Origin: an uncultured Collinsella sp.
Lineage (GTDB): Bacteria > Actinomycetota > Coriobacteriia > Coriobacteriales > Coriobacteriaceae
Length of the DNA stretch: 34,888 bases
NCBI GenBank assembly: GCA_937937835.1
Contig: CALDBJ010000033.1
Location: 1 to 34,888 of the forward strand
Direction of reading: 5' to 3'
Position numbers and translations under genes: made by a program. Under the pieces are notes generated by a model. That model made no database searches, had not been told where the DNA came from, and saw nothing but the letters and a program-made list of their open reading frames with translations. Positions 21,667-30,029 of the stretch are shown here, one piece after another. The first letter of the stretch is position 1, and each line of letters begins with the position of its first letter.

Positions 21667-22209
21667 TTACTTGTCGTCGTTGAGATTTTGCTTGATGTCG
21701 TCCGCGGCGTCGGCGGCGTGATTCATAAGGTTGTTGATGCTGCCGGGCACGTCGCCGTCGCTATCGATGCGGTAACGCATGCCAAAGAACAGGCCGATCA
21801 GCATCAGCCATATCGTGGCGCCCCAGGCAAACAGGGCGATGATGGGGATCAGGATGGGGATGTTGAGGATGATTGCATCGCGGCGCGTGGCGATAAACTT
21901 GGTGTCCAGGCTCAGGCGGAAGAGCTTTTTGAGGTACTCCCACACGCTGTCCATCTTCTTGGAGAAGTCGGTCTTTTCGCTCGACTTCTCGTAGGCGGCC
22001 TGCGCGGCGACCATCTCGGCCGAGGGTTCGTCGACCGGCGCGGACTCGGTGGCGGCGTGCGCCGACGTGGTCTGGGTCTTGCCTTGCGACTCGAGCCAAA
22101 TGATGGCGTCCAAAACGTTGCCGTCGGCGGCGTCGAGCGCGGCTTTGGCATCGGTGTAGCTCACGTTGCACTTGGTGCGGATGGTTTCAACTTTTTCGAG
22201 GTCGTCCAT
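21667..22209 (-). CDS. DUF4342 protein with UBA-like domain and membrane segments
   Basis: A 180-residue protein. Residues 1-44 (EKVETIRTKCNVSYTDAKAA, then LDAADGNVLDAIIWLE) look like a UBA/TS-N three-helix domain as in EF-Ts. A charged Ala-rich linker follows. Residues about 88-150 match DUF4342: an amphipathic KLFRLSLDTKFIATRRD segment and two hydrophobic stretches (ILNIPILIPIIALFAWG, IWLMLIGLFFGMRYRI). Its function is not known. It leads an operon with a response regulator and kinase, so it may be an auxiliary sensor or membrane-stress partner. GAAAGGA precedes the ATG at 22209. Confidence 0.82.
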   Translation of the reverse strand: MDDLEKVETIRTKCNVSYTDAKAALDAADGNVLDAIIWLESQGKTQTTSAHAATESAPVDEPSAEMVAAQAAYEKSSEKTDFSKKMDSVWEYLKKLFRLSLDTKFIATRRDAIILNIPILIPIIALFAWGATIWLMLIGLFFGMRYRIDSDGDVPGSINNLMNHAADAADDIKQNLNDDK

Positions 22210-22327
22210 GACCTGTCCTTTCGTTCGATGGGCGCGACGCCGGGCGATCTGCCCGGGCGCGAGCGTTGCGTTCGGCGGCCTGCGTTGCGCGGCGCCGCCC
22301 CGCCCTTGGTCGAACTCTATAGTGCAG

Positions 22328-22355
22328 GTTATAGATTAAGCGATTCTTGAGCCAA
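22328..22355 (-). promoter_or_regulatory. Promoter candidate for the DUF4342-regulator-kinase operon
   Basis: On the minus strand TTGGCT (22355-22350) is separated by 16 nt from TATAAC (22333-22328). This gives a leader of about 110 nt that is GC-rich and can fold. The rest of the 358-nt gap 22210-22567 shows no further gene. Confidence 0.45.
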
Positions 22356-22567
22356 GATTAACGTTGGATGAGTTTTTGGGTAGCGGTGGGAAAAGTATTA
22401 GACCTCGATAGCGGGGGATGTGGTGCCGGTGCAAAACGGCGTCAAAGGTTGGTCGAGCAGGCGGTTTCTCCATTGATGTCCGCACAGCATGTGACACTTA
22501 CCCTGCCGCCCCGCTCTGCCGCGGCGGCATGCGTCTGAACAACGACCCTCTAAGGAGTTCGATACCG

Positions 22568-22807
22568 ATGAGTGACAACGCAAAGCATCTCGCAAAGAAG
22601 TGCGTAAAGGACGCGGGGCCGTGCCTCGCGCTGTGCGTAGCCGGCGCAGCGGTCGCGCTGCTGGCTGTTCTGGGGCCGTTCGACGTGCTCCGAAGTGCCA
22701 GCTTTCTGCATGTTTGCATGGCTCTTGCCGGCGCCACGATGACCGGCGGCGTGCTCGATCTGATCTTTTGGGTGTTTGACCCGTTTGGATGGAAGAGCGA
22801 GGGGTAG
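22568..22807 (+). CDS. Small two-helix membrane protein
   Basis: A 79-residue protein with two predicted transmembrane helices, about 18-37 (PCLALCVAGAAVALLAVLG) and 46-70 (FLHVCMALAGATMTGGVLDL region). A short basic N-terminus (KHLAKKCVK) suggests both termini are cytoplasmic. I do not recognise a family. I chose ATG 22568 because AAGGAG (22551-22556) lies upstream; a longer frame from 22418 has no ribosome site. It is encoded just upstream of, but probably independently from, the metallophosphoesterase. Confidence 0.65.
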   Translation: MSDNAKHLAKKCVKDAGPCLALCVAGAAVALLAVLGPFDVLRSASFLHVCMALAGATMTGGVLDLIFWVFDPFGWKSEG

Positions 22808-22892
22808 GTCCCAAAGGATGGAAGGGCTGGAACGGTTGACTTAGTGATCGTGCAGAATGTGGGCTAGCGACTTACAGGGAAGTGGTGATCCG

Positions 22893-23618
22893 ATGACGGT
22901 CTATGTGACGGGCGATATTCACGGCGGCGTCGACATGCAAAAGCTTCGCGACTGGGATCTTGGGGATGGTCTGACAAGTGACGACTATCTCATCATCGCG
23001 GGCGACTTTGGCTTTCCGTGGGATTTCTCTGCCGAGGAATGTGCCGACATCGCCTGGCTGGAGTCGCGCCCCTATACCGTGCTGTTTGTCGACGGCAACC
23101 ACGAGCGTTTCGATCACTGGTCGGAGCGCCCCATGGAGCTGTGGCACGGCGGCCTGACGCAGCGTCTGTCGGACACCTCGCCCATCCGACGCCTGACGCG
23201 CGGTGAGGTTTTTGAGCTCGACGGCTCAACGATCTTTACCATGGGCGGCGCCACGAGCGTGGATAAGGAATACCGCATTCCGTATTCCAGCTGGTGGCCG
23301 CAGGAGCTGCCGGACGAGCGCAACTTTGAGGAGGCGCGGGCAAAGCTCGACAGCGTGGGTTGGAAGGTCGACTATGCGATCACCCATACCTGCTCCACGC
23401 GCATGCTTTCGCCCACGCTTTACCCGGCACCTGGCTGGAATTATCCCGATGTCGATCGACTCACCACGTTTTTCGACGAGCTGGAGGACCACCTGGACTA
23501 CAAGCGCTGGTACTACGGGCATTTTCATCGTGACGCCAACCCAGCCGAGTGCCACACCGTGCTCTACGACTGTATTGTCCGCCTGGGCGACGAACTCCAG
23601 CCCTGGGATGTCGCGTAG
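22893..23618 (+). CDS. Calcineurin-like metallophosphoesterase
   Basis: A 241-residue phosphoesterase with the full motif series: GDIHG (Asp8, His10), AGDFGF, DGNHERFD, THTCS and YGHFHRD. The insert with WLESRPYTVLFV, LDGSTIFTMGGATSVDKEYR and SWWPQELP is typical of a bacterial and phage group often annotated only as metallophosphoesterase. The substrate is unknown. ATG 22893 has GGGAAG about 10 nt upstream; a start at 22857 would add 12 residues before the conserved beginning and is less likely. It converges on the GluQ-RS gene, with 15 nt between stops and no clear terminator. Confidence 0.88.
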   Translation: MTVYVTGDIHGGVDMQKLRDWDLGDGLTSDDYLIIAGDFGFPWDFSAEECADIAWLESRPYTVLFVDGNHERFDHWSERPMELWHGGLTQRLSDTSPIRRLTRGEVFELDGSTIFTMGGATSVDKEYRIPYSSWWPQELPDERNFEEARAKLDSVGWKVDYAITHTCSTRMLSPTLYPAPGWNYPDVDRLTTFFDELEDHLDYKRWYYGHFHRDANPAECHTVLYDCIVRLGDELQPWDVA

Positions 23619-23633
23619 GGGCGGGGTGGCTGG

Positions 23634-24635
23634 CTACTCGACCGTTACAGTGATGTTTTCCCGATGCGTGCGGATAACATCCCAGCTAAAGTGCTCGACC
23701 AGCTGCTCGGCAGAGCGCGGTGTGGCGTCCGGCGCGATGCCTGTTTGCCCGGCGAGCCAGCCCAGTAGTGCCTCGGGCGCGCCAAAGCGGGTGCGGAGCT
23801 CGCCCAGGTCCAGGTCGCGGTCGCGCTTGGAAAGGCGGCGGCCATCCGGCGACATGAGCAGCGGAATGTGCGCGTAGTGCGGCGTGGGAAGTTCCAGCAA
23901 ATGCTGCAGGTAGATTTGGCGCGGCGTGGAGCCCAGCAGATCGCATCCGCGCACGACCTCGGTGACGCCCATGGCAGCGTCGTCGACCACCACGGCTAGC
24001 TGGTAGGCAAAAACGCCGTCGCTGCGGCGCACCAAAAAGTCACCGCACTCGGTGGCAAGTGCTTCGCATTGGGCTCCGTACGTGCGGTCCACGAATTCGA
24101 TCACGTCGCTGGCGAGGTCGTCGACGGTGGGCACGCGCAGGCGCGTGGCCGGAGCACGCAGGGCACTGCGGCGGGTGATTTCATCAGCAGAAAGACCTCT
24201 GCAGGCGCCGCGGTAGATGGGCGTGCCGTCGCTGGCGTGCGGCGCGCTCGCGGCGTGGAGTTCGGCACGCGTGCAAAAACAGGGATAGGTGAGGCCGGCG
24301 TCCTGCAGCTGGTGCAGGGCGTCCTCGTACAGATCCAGGCGATCGTGCTGGTAGTAGGGGCCTTCGTCCCACTCGAGCCCCAGCCAGGTCAGATCGTCAA
24401 TCAGTTGAGCGGCAAGTTCCGGGCGCTTGCAGCGATCGTCCAGGTCCTCGATGCGCAGCACGATGCTGCCGCCCTGGCTGCGGGCCGAAAGCCACGAGCA
24501 CAGGCAGCTGAACACGTTGCCCAGGTGCATGCGGCCCGAGGGCGACGGGGCAAAGCGGCCCACGACGGGGGTGGGCGCTGCCGTTGCTGGTGCGTCCGCG
24601 GCGGGCGCTGCTATGTTGCGTGCGTTGATATCCAT
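23634..24635 (-). CDS. gluQ: Glutamyl-queuosine tRNA(Asp) synthetase (GluQ-RS)
   Basis: A 333-residue truncated glutamyl-tRNA synthetase paralogue that attaches glutamate to queuosine in tRNA-Asp. It has the HIGH-type motif HLGN at 37-40 (APSPSGRMHLGN), the KMSKS-type RLSKRD at 267-272, and the zinc site typical of GluQ-RS: Cys119, Cys121, Tyr141 and Cys145 (CFCTRAEL, IYRGAC). No anticodon-binding domain follows, as expected. ATG 24635 is where conservation begins; upstream in-frame residues are not GluQ-like. No ribosome site precedes it, and a TATACT box ends 7 nt before the ATG, which suggests a leaderless mRNA. Confidence 0.9.
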   Translation of the reverse strand: MDINARNIAAPAADAPATAAPTPVVGRFAPSPSGRMHLGNVFSCLCSWLSARSQGGSIVLRIEDLDDRCKRPELAAQLIDDLTWLGLEWDEGPYYQHDRLDLYEDALHQLQDAGLTYPCFCTRAELHAASAPHASDGTPIYRGACRGLSADEITRRSALRAPATRLRVPTVDDLASDVIEFVDRTYGAQCEALATECGDFLVRRSDGVFAYQLAVVVDDAAMGVTEVVRGCDLLGSTPRQIYLQHLLELPTPHYAHIPLLMSPDGRRLSKRDRDLDLGELRTRFGAPEALLGWLAGQTGIAPDATPRSAEQLVEHFSWDVIRTHRENITVTVE

Positions 24636-24647
24636 GCGGACGAGTAT

Positions 24648-24653
24648 AGCGCG
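24648..24653 (-). promoter_or_regulatory. -10 box TATACT abutting the gluQ start
   Basis: TATACT on the minus strand is only 12 nt upstream of the first base of ATG 24635 measured from its start. Transcription would begin at or next to the start codon. The -35 region has no clear match. Confidence 0.45.
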
Positions 24654-24772
24654 GGACACGGTAGGGAAGGCGTTGCCGTGGCTCGCAAGTTGGCGGCGCT
24701 GCGCATTGCGCACGGCGGGTTTGCGGCTCAACGTCTCGATCGCCGCGCACTGACTCAGCCTCACAAACGACA

Positions 24773-24808
24773 GAAACCCCGGCAGCTCTTCGCAACTGCC
24801 GGGGTTTC
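24773..24808. repeat. Perfect 13-bp inverted repeat in the gluQ-DUF2207 gap
   Basis: GAAACCCCGGCAG (24773-24785) and CTGCCGGGGTTTC (24796-24808) enclose a 10-nt loop. It lies in a 509-nt divergent gap (24636-25144) that holds no convincing gene. The gap also has a weaker hairpin at 24834-24870 and a dispersed repeat at 24985-25034. Confidence 0.8.
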
Positions 24809-24984
24809 CGCGGAAAAGGGGGACATGATCCTCGAGCGAACGGCAAAGGGGCAAACCGTTTTCGCTCAACTGCTTTATGCCCCTCGGCTGGCGGCTCAAT
24901 CAGCGCATGCCGCGCCCACACAAAGCCGCTACACCTGTGACGGAGCTGTGAAGTGGTATCTATCGTTGGTGCAGGCCATGCCAA

Positions 24985-25034
24985 GGAGTGTCCCAAACTG
25001 CCGGCAGATAAGGAACGTCCCTAAGTGCCAGGCT
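24985..25034. repeat. Dispersed GGGACGTTCC repeat, second copy (inverted)
   Basis: The core 24999-25021 matches the reverse complement of 16104-16126 at 22 of 23 positions, with further similarity on both sides. A small hairpin TGGGAC-TTTT-GTCCCA follows at about 25039-25055. Confidence 0.82.
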
Positions 25035-25144
25035 CGGGTGGGACTTTTGTCCCATTTGGCGCTCCGGTCGCCTAGATATTCGTCATGTGTGCCCGTAAAC
25101 GTGGGACAATGGCGCTGTTGGTATCACAGACAAAGGATGTGCCT

Positions 25145-27088
25145 ATGAACGCCCCCGTTGCCAAGACCTGTCGGCAGCGCCGCCTATTCGCGCGATTTGC
25201 TTCCGTCTGCGCGCTCGTCGCGCTTGCGTTGTTGCTGCTGCCTGCCGCCGCGCACGCCGACGGCTACTCCATGAGCCAAACCTACATCGGCGCCACGGTC
25301 GAGGCCGATGGCTCGTTGACCGTTGTCGAGGGACGCCAGTTCGATTTCGATGACGACGTCAACGGCGTGTTTTGGGAGATCGATGCGGGCACCAACCAGC
25401 AGGGCGGCGCGGCGGGTGTCGACGTGCTGAGCGTCGAGGAAGACGATGCCGCGTTTAACAGGGTCGACTATGCAAACAAAGGCGACAGCGGCGTCTATAC
25501 GGTTGAGCAGTCCGACGGCGGCGTAAAGATCAAGGTTTTCAGCCCCCACGAGAGCGGCGATAGCGTGATCTATTACGTGAGCTACACCATGACCGGTGCG
25601 GTCATGAACTGGGCCGATACCGCTGAGCTCTACTGGAAATTTGTAGGTGACGGCTGGTCCGCGGATTCCGACGATGTCGAGATGGAAGTGTACTTCGCAA
25701 ATGCCGCTGCCGGGACGGCGGCCGTCAAGGGCGATAACTTCCGCGCATGGGGCCACGGTCCGCTGACGGGCGACGTGTCGCTCGATGCGGACGAGCCCAT
25801 GGTCACCTATACCATTCCCTGCGTGCATCAGGGCGAATTCGCCGAGGCACGCATCGCCTTCCCCAGCGACTGGGTGCCATGGCTTTCCGCCTCGAGCGAG
25901 GAGCGCATGTCAACGATCCTGAGCGAGGAGAAGGCATGGGCCGACGAAGCTAACGCCCGCCGCGCTCACGCTCGCATGATTGCCAATGCGCTTGCCGTGC
26001 TAAGTGTTGTCGCGGCGGTGGCCTTTACCGGCACAATCGTTATGCTCAAGCTGCGCCGCCGCAAGCCCAAGCCGCTTTTCCAGGACGAATATTTCCGCGA
26101 TGTGCCTTCGGCCGACCATCCCGCCGTGCTTTCGGCCCTCATGAGCTGGAACGAGGTACCCGATCAGGCATATATCGCCACGCTCATGAAGCTCACTGAC
26201 GACCGTGTGATCAAGCTGGAGCAGGCGACCGTGACTAAGGCTAAGAAGGGCCTGCTGGGGCGTGAAAAAGAAGAGCAGACGTATCGCGTGACGGTGAGTG
26301 ATGCAGGCTGGAAGTTGGCCAAGGGCATTGACCACATGGTGCTCAAGGTCTTCTTTGCCGGTGCTAAGCCCGACGAGAACGGCGATCGCTCGCGCACGTT
26401 TGACGAGCTGCAGCACTACGTCAAGCAGCACGCTACGCCCGTGGGCGACAAGCTCGAGGACTATCAGAACACCGTTAAGGGCAAGTTGGCCGATAGCGAG
26501 TACGTTGCCTCGGACGGCATTGTCGCAATGGTGTTCTGCCTGGTTCTTGGTATTCTGATCGCCTTTGTTCCCATGGGATCCATTTTCTTTACCGACGGCG
26601 CACAGGCGAACATTATCGCCGCGGTTATCTCGGTGCCGATTGTGCTGGTGGGTATTGGCGTGGGCCTTACGTTCCGCCGCTTTACGCCGGAAGGTGCCGA
26701 GGTAGCGGCCCGCTGCAAGGCGCTCAAGCATTGGCTCGAGGACTTCACGCGCCTAAAGGAAGCCGTCCCGGGCGATTTGGTGCTGTGGAACAAGCTGCTG
26801 GTGATGGGTGTGGCGCTGGGCGTTTCGAAGGAAGTCCTGCGTCAGCTTGCCGAGGCGGTGCCTCCCGAGGTGCGCGAGGCCGACGGTTTCTACGACAATT
26901 ACCCCTGCTACTGGTGGTACTACCATCATTACGGCATCGATTCGCCGCTCGATTCGTTTAACGATGTGTATCACGAGAGCATCCGTGAGCTGGCTTCGAG
27001 TTCCGATAGCTCGGGCGGCGGCGGAGGCGGCGGCTTCTCGGGCGGCGGCGGTGGTGGCGTCGGCGGAGGCGGCGGCGGAACGTTCTAA
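25145..27088 (+). CDS. DUF2207 family membrane protein with glycine-rich tail
   Basis: A 647-residue protein. It has a signal peptide (basic CRQRRLFARF, hydrophobic 20-33, cleavage near AHA at 36-38), then an extracytoplasmic beta-rich DUF2207 domain (about 40-270). A transmembrane helix lies at about 281-301 and a cytoplasmic region at about 305-455. Two more helices at about 460-480 and 488-508 precede a further soluble part. The C-terminus (about 622-647) is a Ser then Gly-rich run, a recurrent feature of DUF2207 proteins. Function is unknown; a surface or envelope role is inferred. ATG 25145 follows AAAGGA (25132-25137); an in-frame ATG at 25085 would mask the signal peptide. A terminator follows. 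Confidence 0.88.
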   Translation: MNAPVAKTCRQRRLFARFASVCALVALALLLLPAAAHADGYSMSQTYIGATVEADGSLTVVEGRQFDFDDDVNGVFWEIDAGTNQQGGAAGVDVLSVEEDDAAFNRVDYANKGDSGVYTVEQSDGGVKIKVFSPHESGDSVIYYVSYTMTGAVMNWADTAELYWKFVGDGWSADSDDVEMEVYFANAAAGTAAVKGDNFRAWGHGPLTGDVSLDADEPMVTYTIPCVHQGEFAEARIAFPSDWVPWLSASSEERMSTILSEEKAWADEANARRAHARMIANALAVLSVVAAVAFTGTIVMLKLRRRKPKPLFQDEYFRDVPSADHPAVLSALMSWNEVPDQAYIATLMKLTDDRVIKLEQATVTKAKKGLLGREKEEQTYRVTVSDAGWKLAKGIDHMVLKVFFAGAKPDENGDRSRTFDELQHYVKQHATPVGDKLEDYQNTVKGKLADSEYVASDGIVAMVFCLVLGILIAFVPMGSIFFTDGAQANIIAAVISVPIVLVGIGVGLTFRRFTPEGAEVAARCKALKHWLEDFTRLKEAVPGDLVLWNKLLVMGVALGVSKEVLRQLAEAVPPEVREADGFYDNYPCYWWYYHHYGIDSPLDSFNDVYHESIRELASSSDSSGGGGGGGFSGGGGGGVGGGGGGTF

Positions 27089-27102
27089 CGGTCGTAAGCT
27101 AT

Positions 27103-27150
27103 GGGATGGGCTTTTCTCGACAGCCGTCGGGGAAAGCCCATCCCCTTTTT
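27103..27150 (+). terminator. Terminator after the DUF2207 gene
   Basis: GGGATGGGCTTT (27103-27114) and AAAGCCCATCCC (27133-27144) form a perfect 12-bp stem, and five T residues end the structure at 27146-27150. Confidence 0.9.
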
Positions 27151-27180
27151 ATGCGCTACTTACGAAGACCGTCCCCAGCG

Positions 27181-27213
27181 ACTAGTCATTTAAGAATGTC
27201 CCCAACGACTAGG
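27181..27213. repeat. 33-nt ACTAGTC palindromic repeat, copy 2
   Basis: ACTAGTC (27181-27187) and GACTAG (27207-27212) flank a core with AAGAATGTCCCC. It matches the reverse complement of 9364-9396 at 29 of 33 positions. It again sits between convergent genes (DUF2207 and GNAT). Confidence 0.85.
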
Positions 27214-27227
27214 TATGGCTGCTGGGC

Positions 27228-27869
27228 CTAGACGGTTAGGTCCAGCTCGTAGAGGAAGCTTTCGCGCGGCATGGCGTGGCGGCGTTCCTCGCGGTTGGCG
27301 CGGTGCGTGGCCGTGCGCTTAAAGCCGTGCAACTCGTAGAACTTCCACGAGCAGTTGGAATCGGTGTACAGGTGTGCGCTGGTCGCCCCGCGCGAGGACA
27401 GATGCGAGATTGCGGCGTCGAGCAGAACCGTGCCAACGCCCAGGCCGTGGACATCGCGATCCACGGCAAGCAGCGTGACCTCGTTGTCGTGCGGCAGCGG
27501 GCTGCTCTCGAGCAGGCGGTTGTTGGTTCGGATGGTTGCGCGCACAAACGAGAGATATTCGGCGCAGGCATCGGGCTCCAGCTCGCGCATTTGCGACAGC
27601 AGTGCACGCTCAGTATCCATCCAATGTTCGTTGATAGTGACGCCGGAGCTCTGTCCTGCGCGTGCAAGCGCAATGCCGCGCGCCTGACCGTCGATTACGG
27701 CAACCTGCGAAAACGTCGATGACGAAAGGCAGTAGGCAAGATCGCATGCGGCTTCGAGGCGGTTGTACTCATCGTTATCCGAGTTGTTGTGCCAAAGCTG
27801 CTGCAGGATCAGCGCGATGGCGTCGAAATCTTCGGTATCAAACGGTCGGTAGAGAACCCGCGAGACCAT
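27228..27869 (-). CDS. GNAT-family N-acetyltransferase
   Basis: A 213-residue protein. The acetyl-CoA pyrophosphate-binding motif is DVHGLGVGTVLLDAAISHL (about 137-155), preceded by the beta-strand EVTLLAVDRD and followed by SAHLYTDSNCSWKFYELHGF, the usual end of the GNAT fold. The N-terminal half (residues 1-125) is longer than in minimal GNATs and helical. The substrate is unknown. AGAAAGAGG lies 4 nt before ATG 27869. It converges on the DUF2207 gene. The 277-nt gap to purH (27870-28146) shows no other gene; a TACATT at about 28048 may belong to a purH promoter. Confidence 0.85.
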   Translation of the reverse strand: MVSRVLYRPFDTEDFDAIALILQQLWHNNSDNDEYNRLEAACDLAYCLSSSTFSQVAVIDGQARGIALARAGQSSGVTINEHWMDTERALLSQMRELEPDACAEYLSFVRATIRTNNRLLESSPLPHDNEVTLLAVDRDVHGLGVGTVLLDAAISHLSSRGATSAHLYTDSNCSWKFYELHGFKRTATHRANREERRHAMPRESFLYELDLTV

Positions 27870-28146
27870 GGTGCCTCTTTCTATTGCGGATGCATATCGA
27901 GCACAGTTCTACCACGCCATTGGCATCTAATTATGGTGCCCCTGTGTTCCATGAACTCACCGTGCCCGGTGCCATGCCCATCCCCTCCGCTCGCAAACTT
28001 TTTCTGCACATGCGCCCGTTGCGGGGTGCATCGATGCGCTCGATGCGCTACATTAAATCAGTATTTTCAATGCCGCTGCGCGAGCGCTGCAGATCGACGT
28101 ATCACCGACTCACAGAGCACGGCGGCGTACCGGACAGGAGGACTGC

Positions 28147-29754
28147 ATGGGATCTGATGTGAAGATCGCACGCGCGTTGATCTCGGTTACCGATAAGACG
28201 GGCGTCGTCGATTTCGCACGGACGCTGGTTGACGACTTTGGCGTCGAGATCATCTCTACGGGCGGCACGGCTCGTGCCATCGAGGACGCGGGCGTTCCCG
28301 TAACCCCCATCGAGGAGTTCACGGGCTATCCCGAGATGATGGACGGCCGCGTCAAGACGCTGCATCCCAAGGTTCACGGCGCGCTGCTTGCCCGTCGCGA
28401 TTCCGAGCAGCACATGCAGGAGGCCGCTCAGCACGGCATTAAGCTGATCGACCTGGTGGTCGTCAACCTGTACGAGTTCGAGAAGACCGTCGCCAACCCC
28501 GAGGTCACCTTCGCGGATGCCATCGAGCACATCGACATCGGTGGCCCCTCCATGCTGCGCTCTGCCGCTAAGAACGCCGCGAGCGTTACCGTCATTTCCG
28601 ACCCGGCCGACTATGACGCCGTCCTGGCCGAGATGCACGAGACCGGTGGCTGCACCACGCTTTCCACCCGTCGTCGCCTGCAGGTGAAGGTCTACCAGAC
28701 CACCGCCGCCTACGACACGGCTATCTCCCGTTGGCTCGCCGCCCAGGCAAGCGACGTGGCGGATACCTCTGCCAAGCTCGAGATCTCGCTGGAGAAGGTC
28801 GACGACCTGCGCTATGGCGAGAACCCGCAGCAGAAGGCCACGGTCTATCGCTTTGCCGAGGGCTGCGAGAACACCGCGAGCTCGCAGTTCCCGCTCGTGG
28901 GCTCCGAGCAGATCCAGGGCAAGCCGCTCAGCTACAACAACTATCTGGATGCCGACGCCGCTTGGAACCTGGTCCGCGAGTTCGACGAGCCCGCCTGCGT
29001 GATCCTCAAGCACCAGAACCCCTGCGGTTCCGCCGTTGCCGAGGATATTACGGCTGCCTACGACCGCGCCTTCGCCTGCGATCCCAAGAGCGCTTTCGGC
29101 GGCATCATCGCCTGCAACCGCGAGGTTCCCTATGAGCTGGTTGAGCACTTCGCCGATCAGAACAAGCAGTTTGTCGAGGTCATCATCGCCCCGAGCTACA
29201 CTGCCGAGGCGCTCGAGCGCATGGCCAAGCGCCCCAACCTGCGCGTGTTGGCGACCGGCGGCGTGGACCACGGCGCCCAGGTGGAGCTGCGCTCTATCGA
29301 CGGCGGCATGCTGGTGCAGGAAGTCGACCACGTGACCGAGGATCCCGCGACCTTTACGTTCCCCACCGACCGCAAGCCCACCGACGCCGAGATGGCCGAG
29401 CTCGAGTTTGCCTGGAAGGTCTGCAAGGGCGTCAAGTCCAACGCCATCCTGGTCTCCAAGGGCAAGGCCGGCATTGGCATGGGCCCGGGTCAGCCCAATC
29501 GCGTTGACTCTGCGCTGCTTGCCTGCGAGCGCGCCGAGGACTTCTGCGAGCGCGAGGGTGTGGAGAAGGGCGGCTTTGCCTGCGCAAGCGACGCATTCTT
29601 CCCGTTCCGCGACAACGTCGACGTGCTTGCTGCACACGGCGTGACCTGCATCATCCAGCCCGGCGGCTCCAAGCGCGACGACGAGAGCGTCCAGGCCTGC
29701 AACGAGCATGGTATTGCTATGGTCTTTACGGGCGCCCGCCACTTCCGCCACTAA
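28147..29754 (+). CDS. purH: Bifunctional AICAR formyltransferase / IMP cyclohydrolase
   Basis: A 535-residue enzyme for the last two steps of IMP synthesis. The N-terminal IMP cyclohydrolase domain (about 1-200) has ALISVTDKTGVVDFA, STGGTARAIEDAGV and DGRVKTLHPKVHGALL. The C-terminal AICAR transformylase domain has LRYGENPQQKA, catalytic Lys288-His289 (KHQNPCG), SAFGGIIACN and FFPFRDNVD, and ends in TGARHFRH. It uses 10-formyl-THF and also recycles AICAR made by HisF. AGGAGGA precedes ATG 28147. The stop is followed within 13 nt by the second copy of the hairpin element. Confidence 0.97.
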   Translation: MGSDVKIARALISVTDKTGVVDFARTLVDDFGVEIISTGGTARAIEDAGVPVTPIEEFTGYPEMMDGRVKTLHPKVHGALLARRDSEQHMQEAAQHGIKLIDLVVVNLYEFEKTVANPEVTFADAIEHIDIGGPSMLRSAAKNAASVTVISDPADYDAVLAEMHETGGCTTLSTRRRLQVKVYQTTAAYDTAISRWLAAQASDVADTSAKLEISLEKVDDLRYGENPQQKATVYRFAEGCENTASSQFPLVGSEQIQGKPLSYNNYLDADAAWNLVREFDEPACVILKHQNPCGSAVAEDITAAYDRAFACDPKSAFGGIIACNREVPYELVEHFADQNKQFVEVIIAPSYTAEALERMAKRPNLRVLATGGVDHGAQVELRSIDGGMLVQEVDHVTEDPATFTFPTDRKPTDAEMAELEFAWKVCKGVKSNAILVSKGKAGIGMGPGQPNRVDSALLACERAEDFCEREGVEKGGFACASDAFFPFRDNVDVLAAHGVTCIIQPGGSKRDDESVQACNEHGIAMVFTGARHFRH

Positions 29755-29766
29755 GTAGGGAGGTGG

Positions 29767-29882
29767 CGCTGCGGCTTGCCCAGCCACCGCACCTTGCCGT
29801 TCATTCGTCGCTCGCGTACCCAAGTACGCGTCGCTCCTCTTTCACGGCAATCTGCGGCATCTGGGCAACCCTCGCCGACCTG
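29767..29882. repeat. 116-nt hairpin element, copy 2 (after purH)
   Basis: Shares the terminal 17-mers with 8534-8651. The near-perfect central palindrome is 29813-29830. The arms pair in their own sequence: CCGCA 29787-29791 with TGCGG 29853-29857, and TTGCCGT 29794-29800 with ACGGCAA 29844-29850. The ends are near-inverted (GGCTTGCCCAG and CTGGGCAACCC). Confidence 0.88.
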
Positions 29883-29953
29883 TTAGGTTGACTGGGAAGG
29901 ATGGGATGTTATCTCGTCCCTTGGACTTGCCTCGCTTCTAAAATAATCTCTGC

Positions 29954-29989
29954 AAAAGACGGCTGCTCCGTTTGGAGGGCCGTCTTTTT
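29954..29989. terminator. Terminator between purH and the following gene
   Basis: AAAAGACGGC (29954-29963) pairs with GCCGTCTTTT (29979-29988), with an inner CTCC/GGAG pair and a GTTT loop. It is followed by one more T and can act in either direction. Confidence 0.88.
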
Positions 29990-30029
29990 GGTATAAGAGG
30001 ACGGAATGACTAACACGAAAGGTACAACC

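Noticed and set aside
20950..22350. A 466-residue plus-strand open frame across the regulator and DUF4342 genes
   Set aside because: Composition is His/Arg/Gly-rich and domain-free, whereas the minus strand encodes clear receiver, winged-helix and DUF4342 sequences.
28102..29823. A 573-residue minus-strand open frame opposite purH
   Set aside because: Same shadow effect; its frame also runs through the hairpin element, which is not coding.
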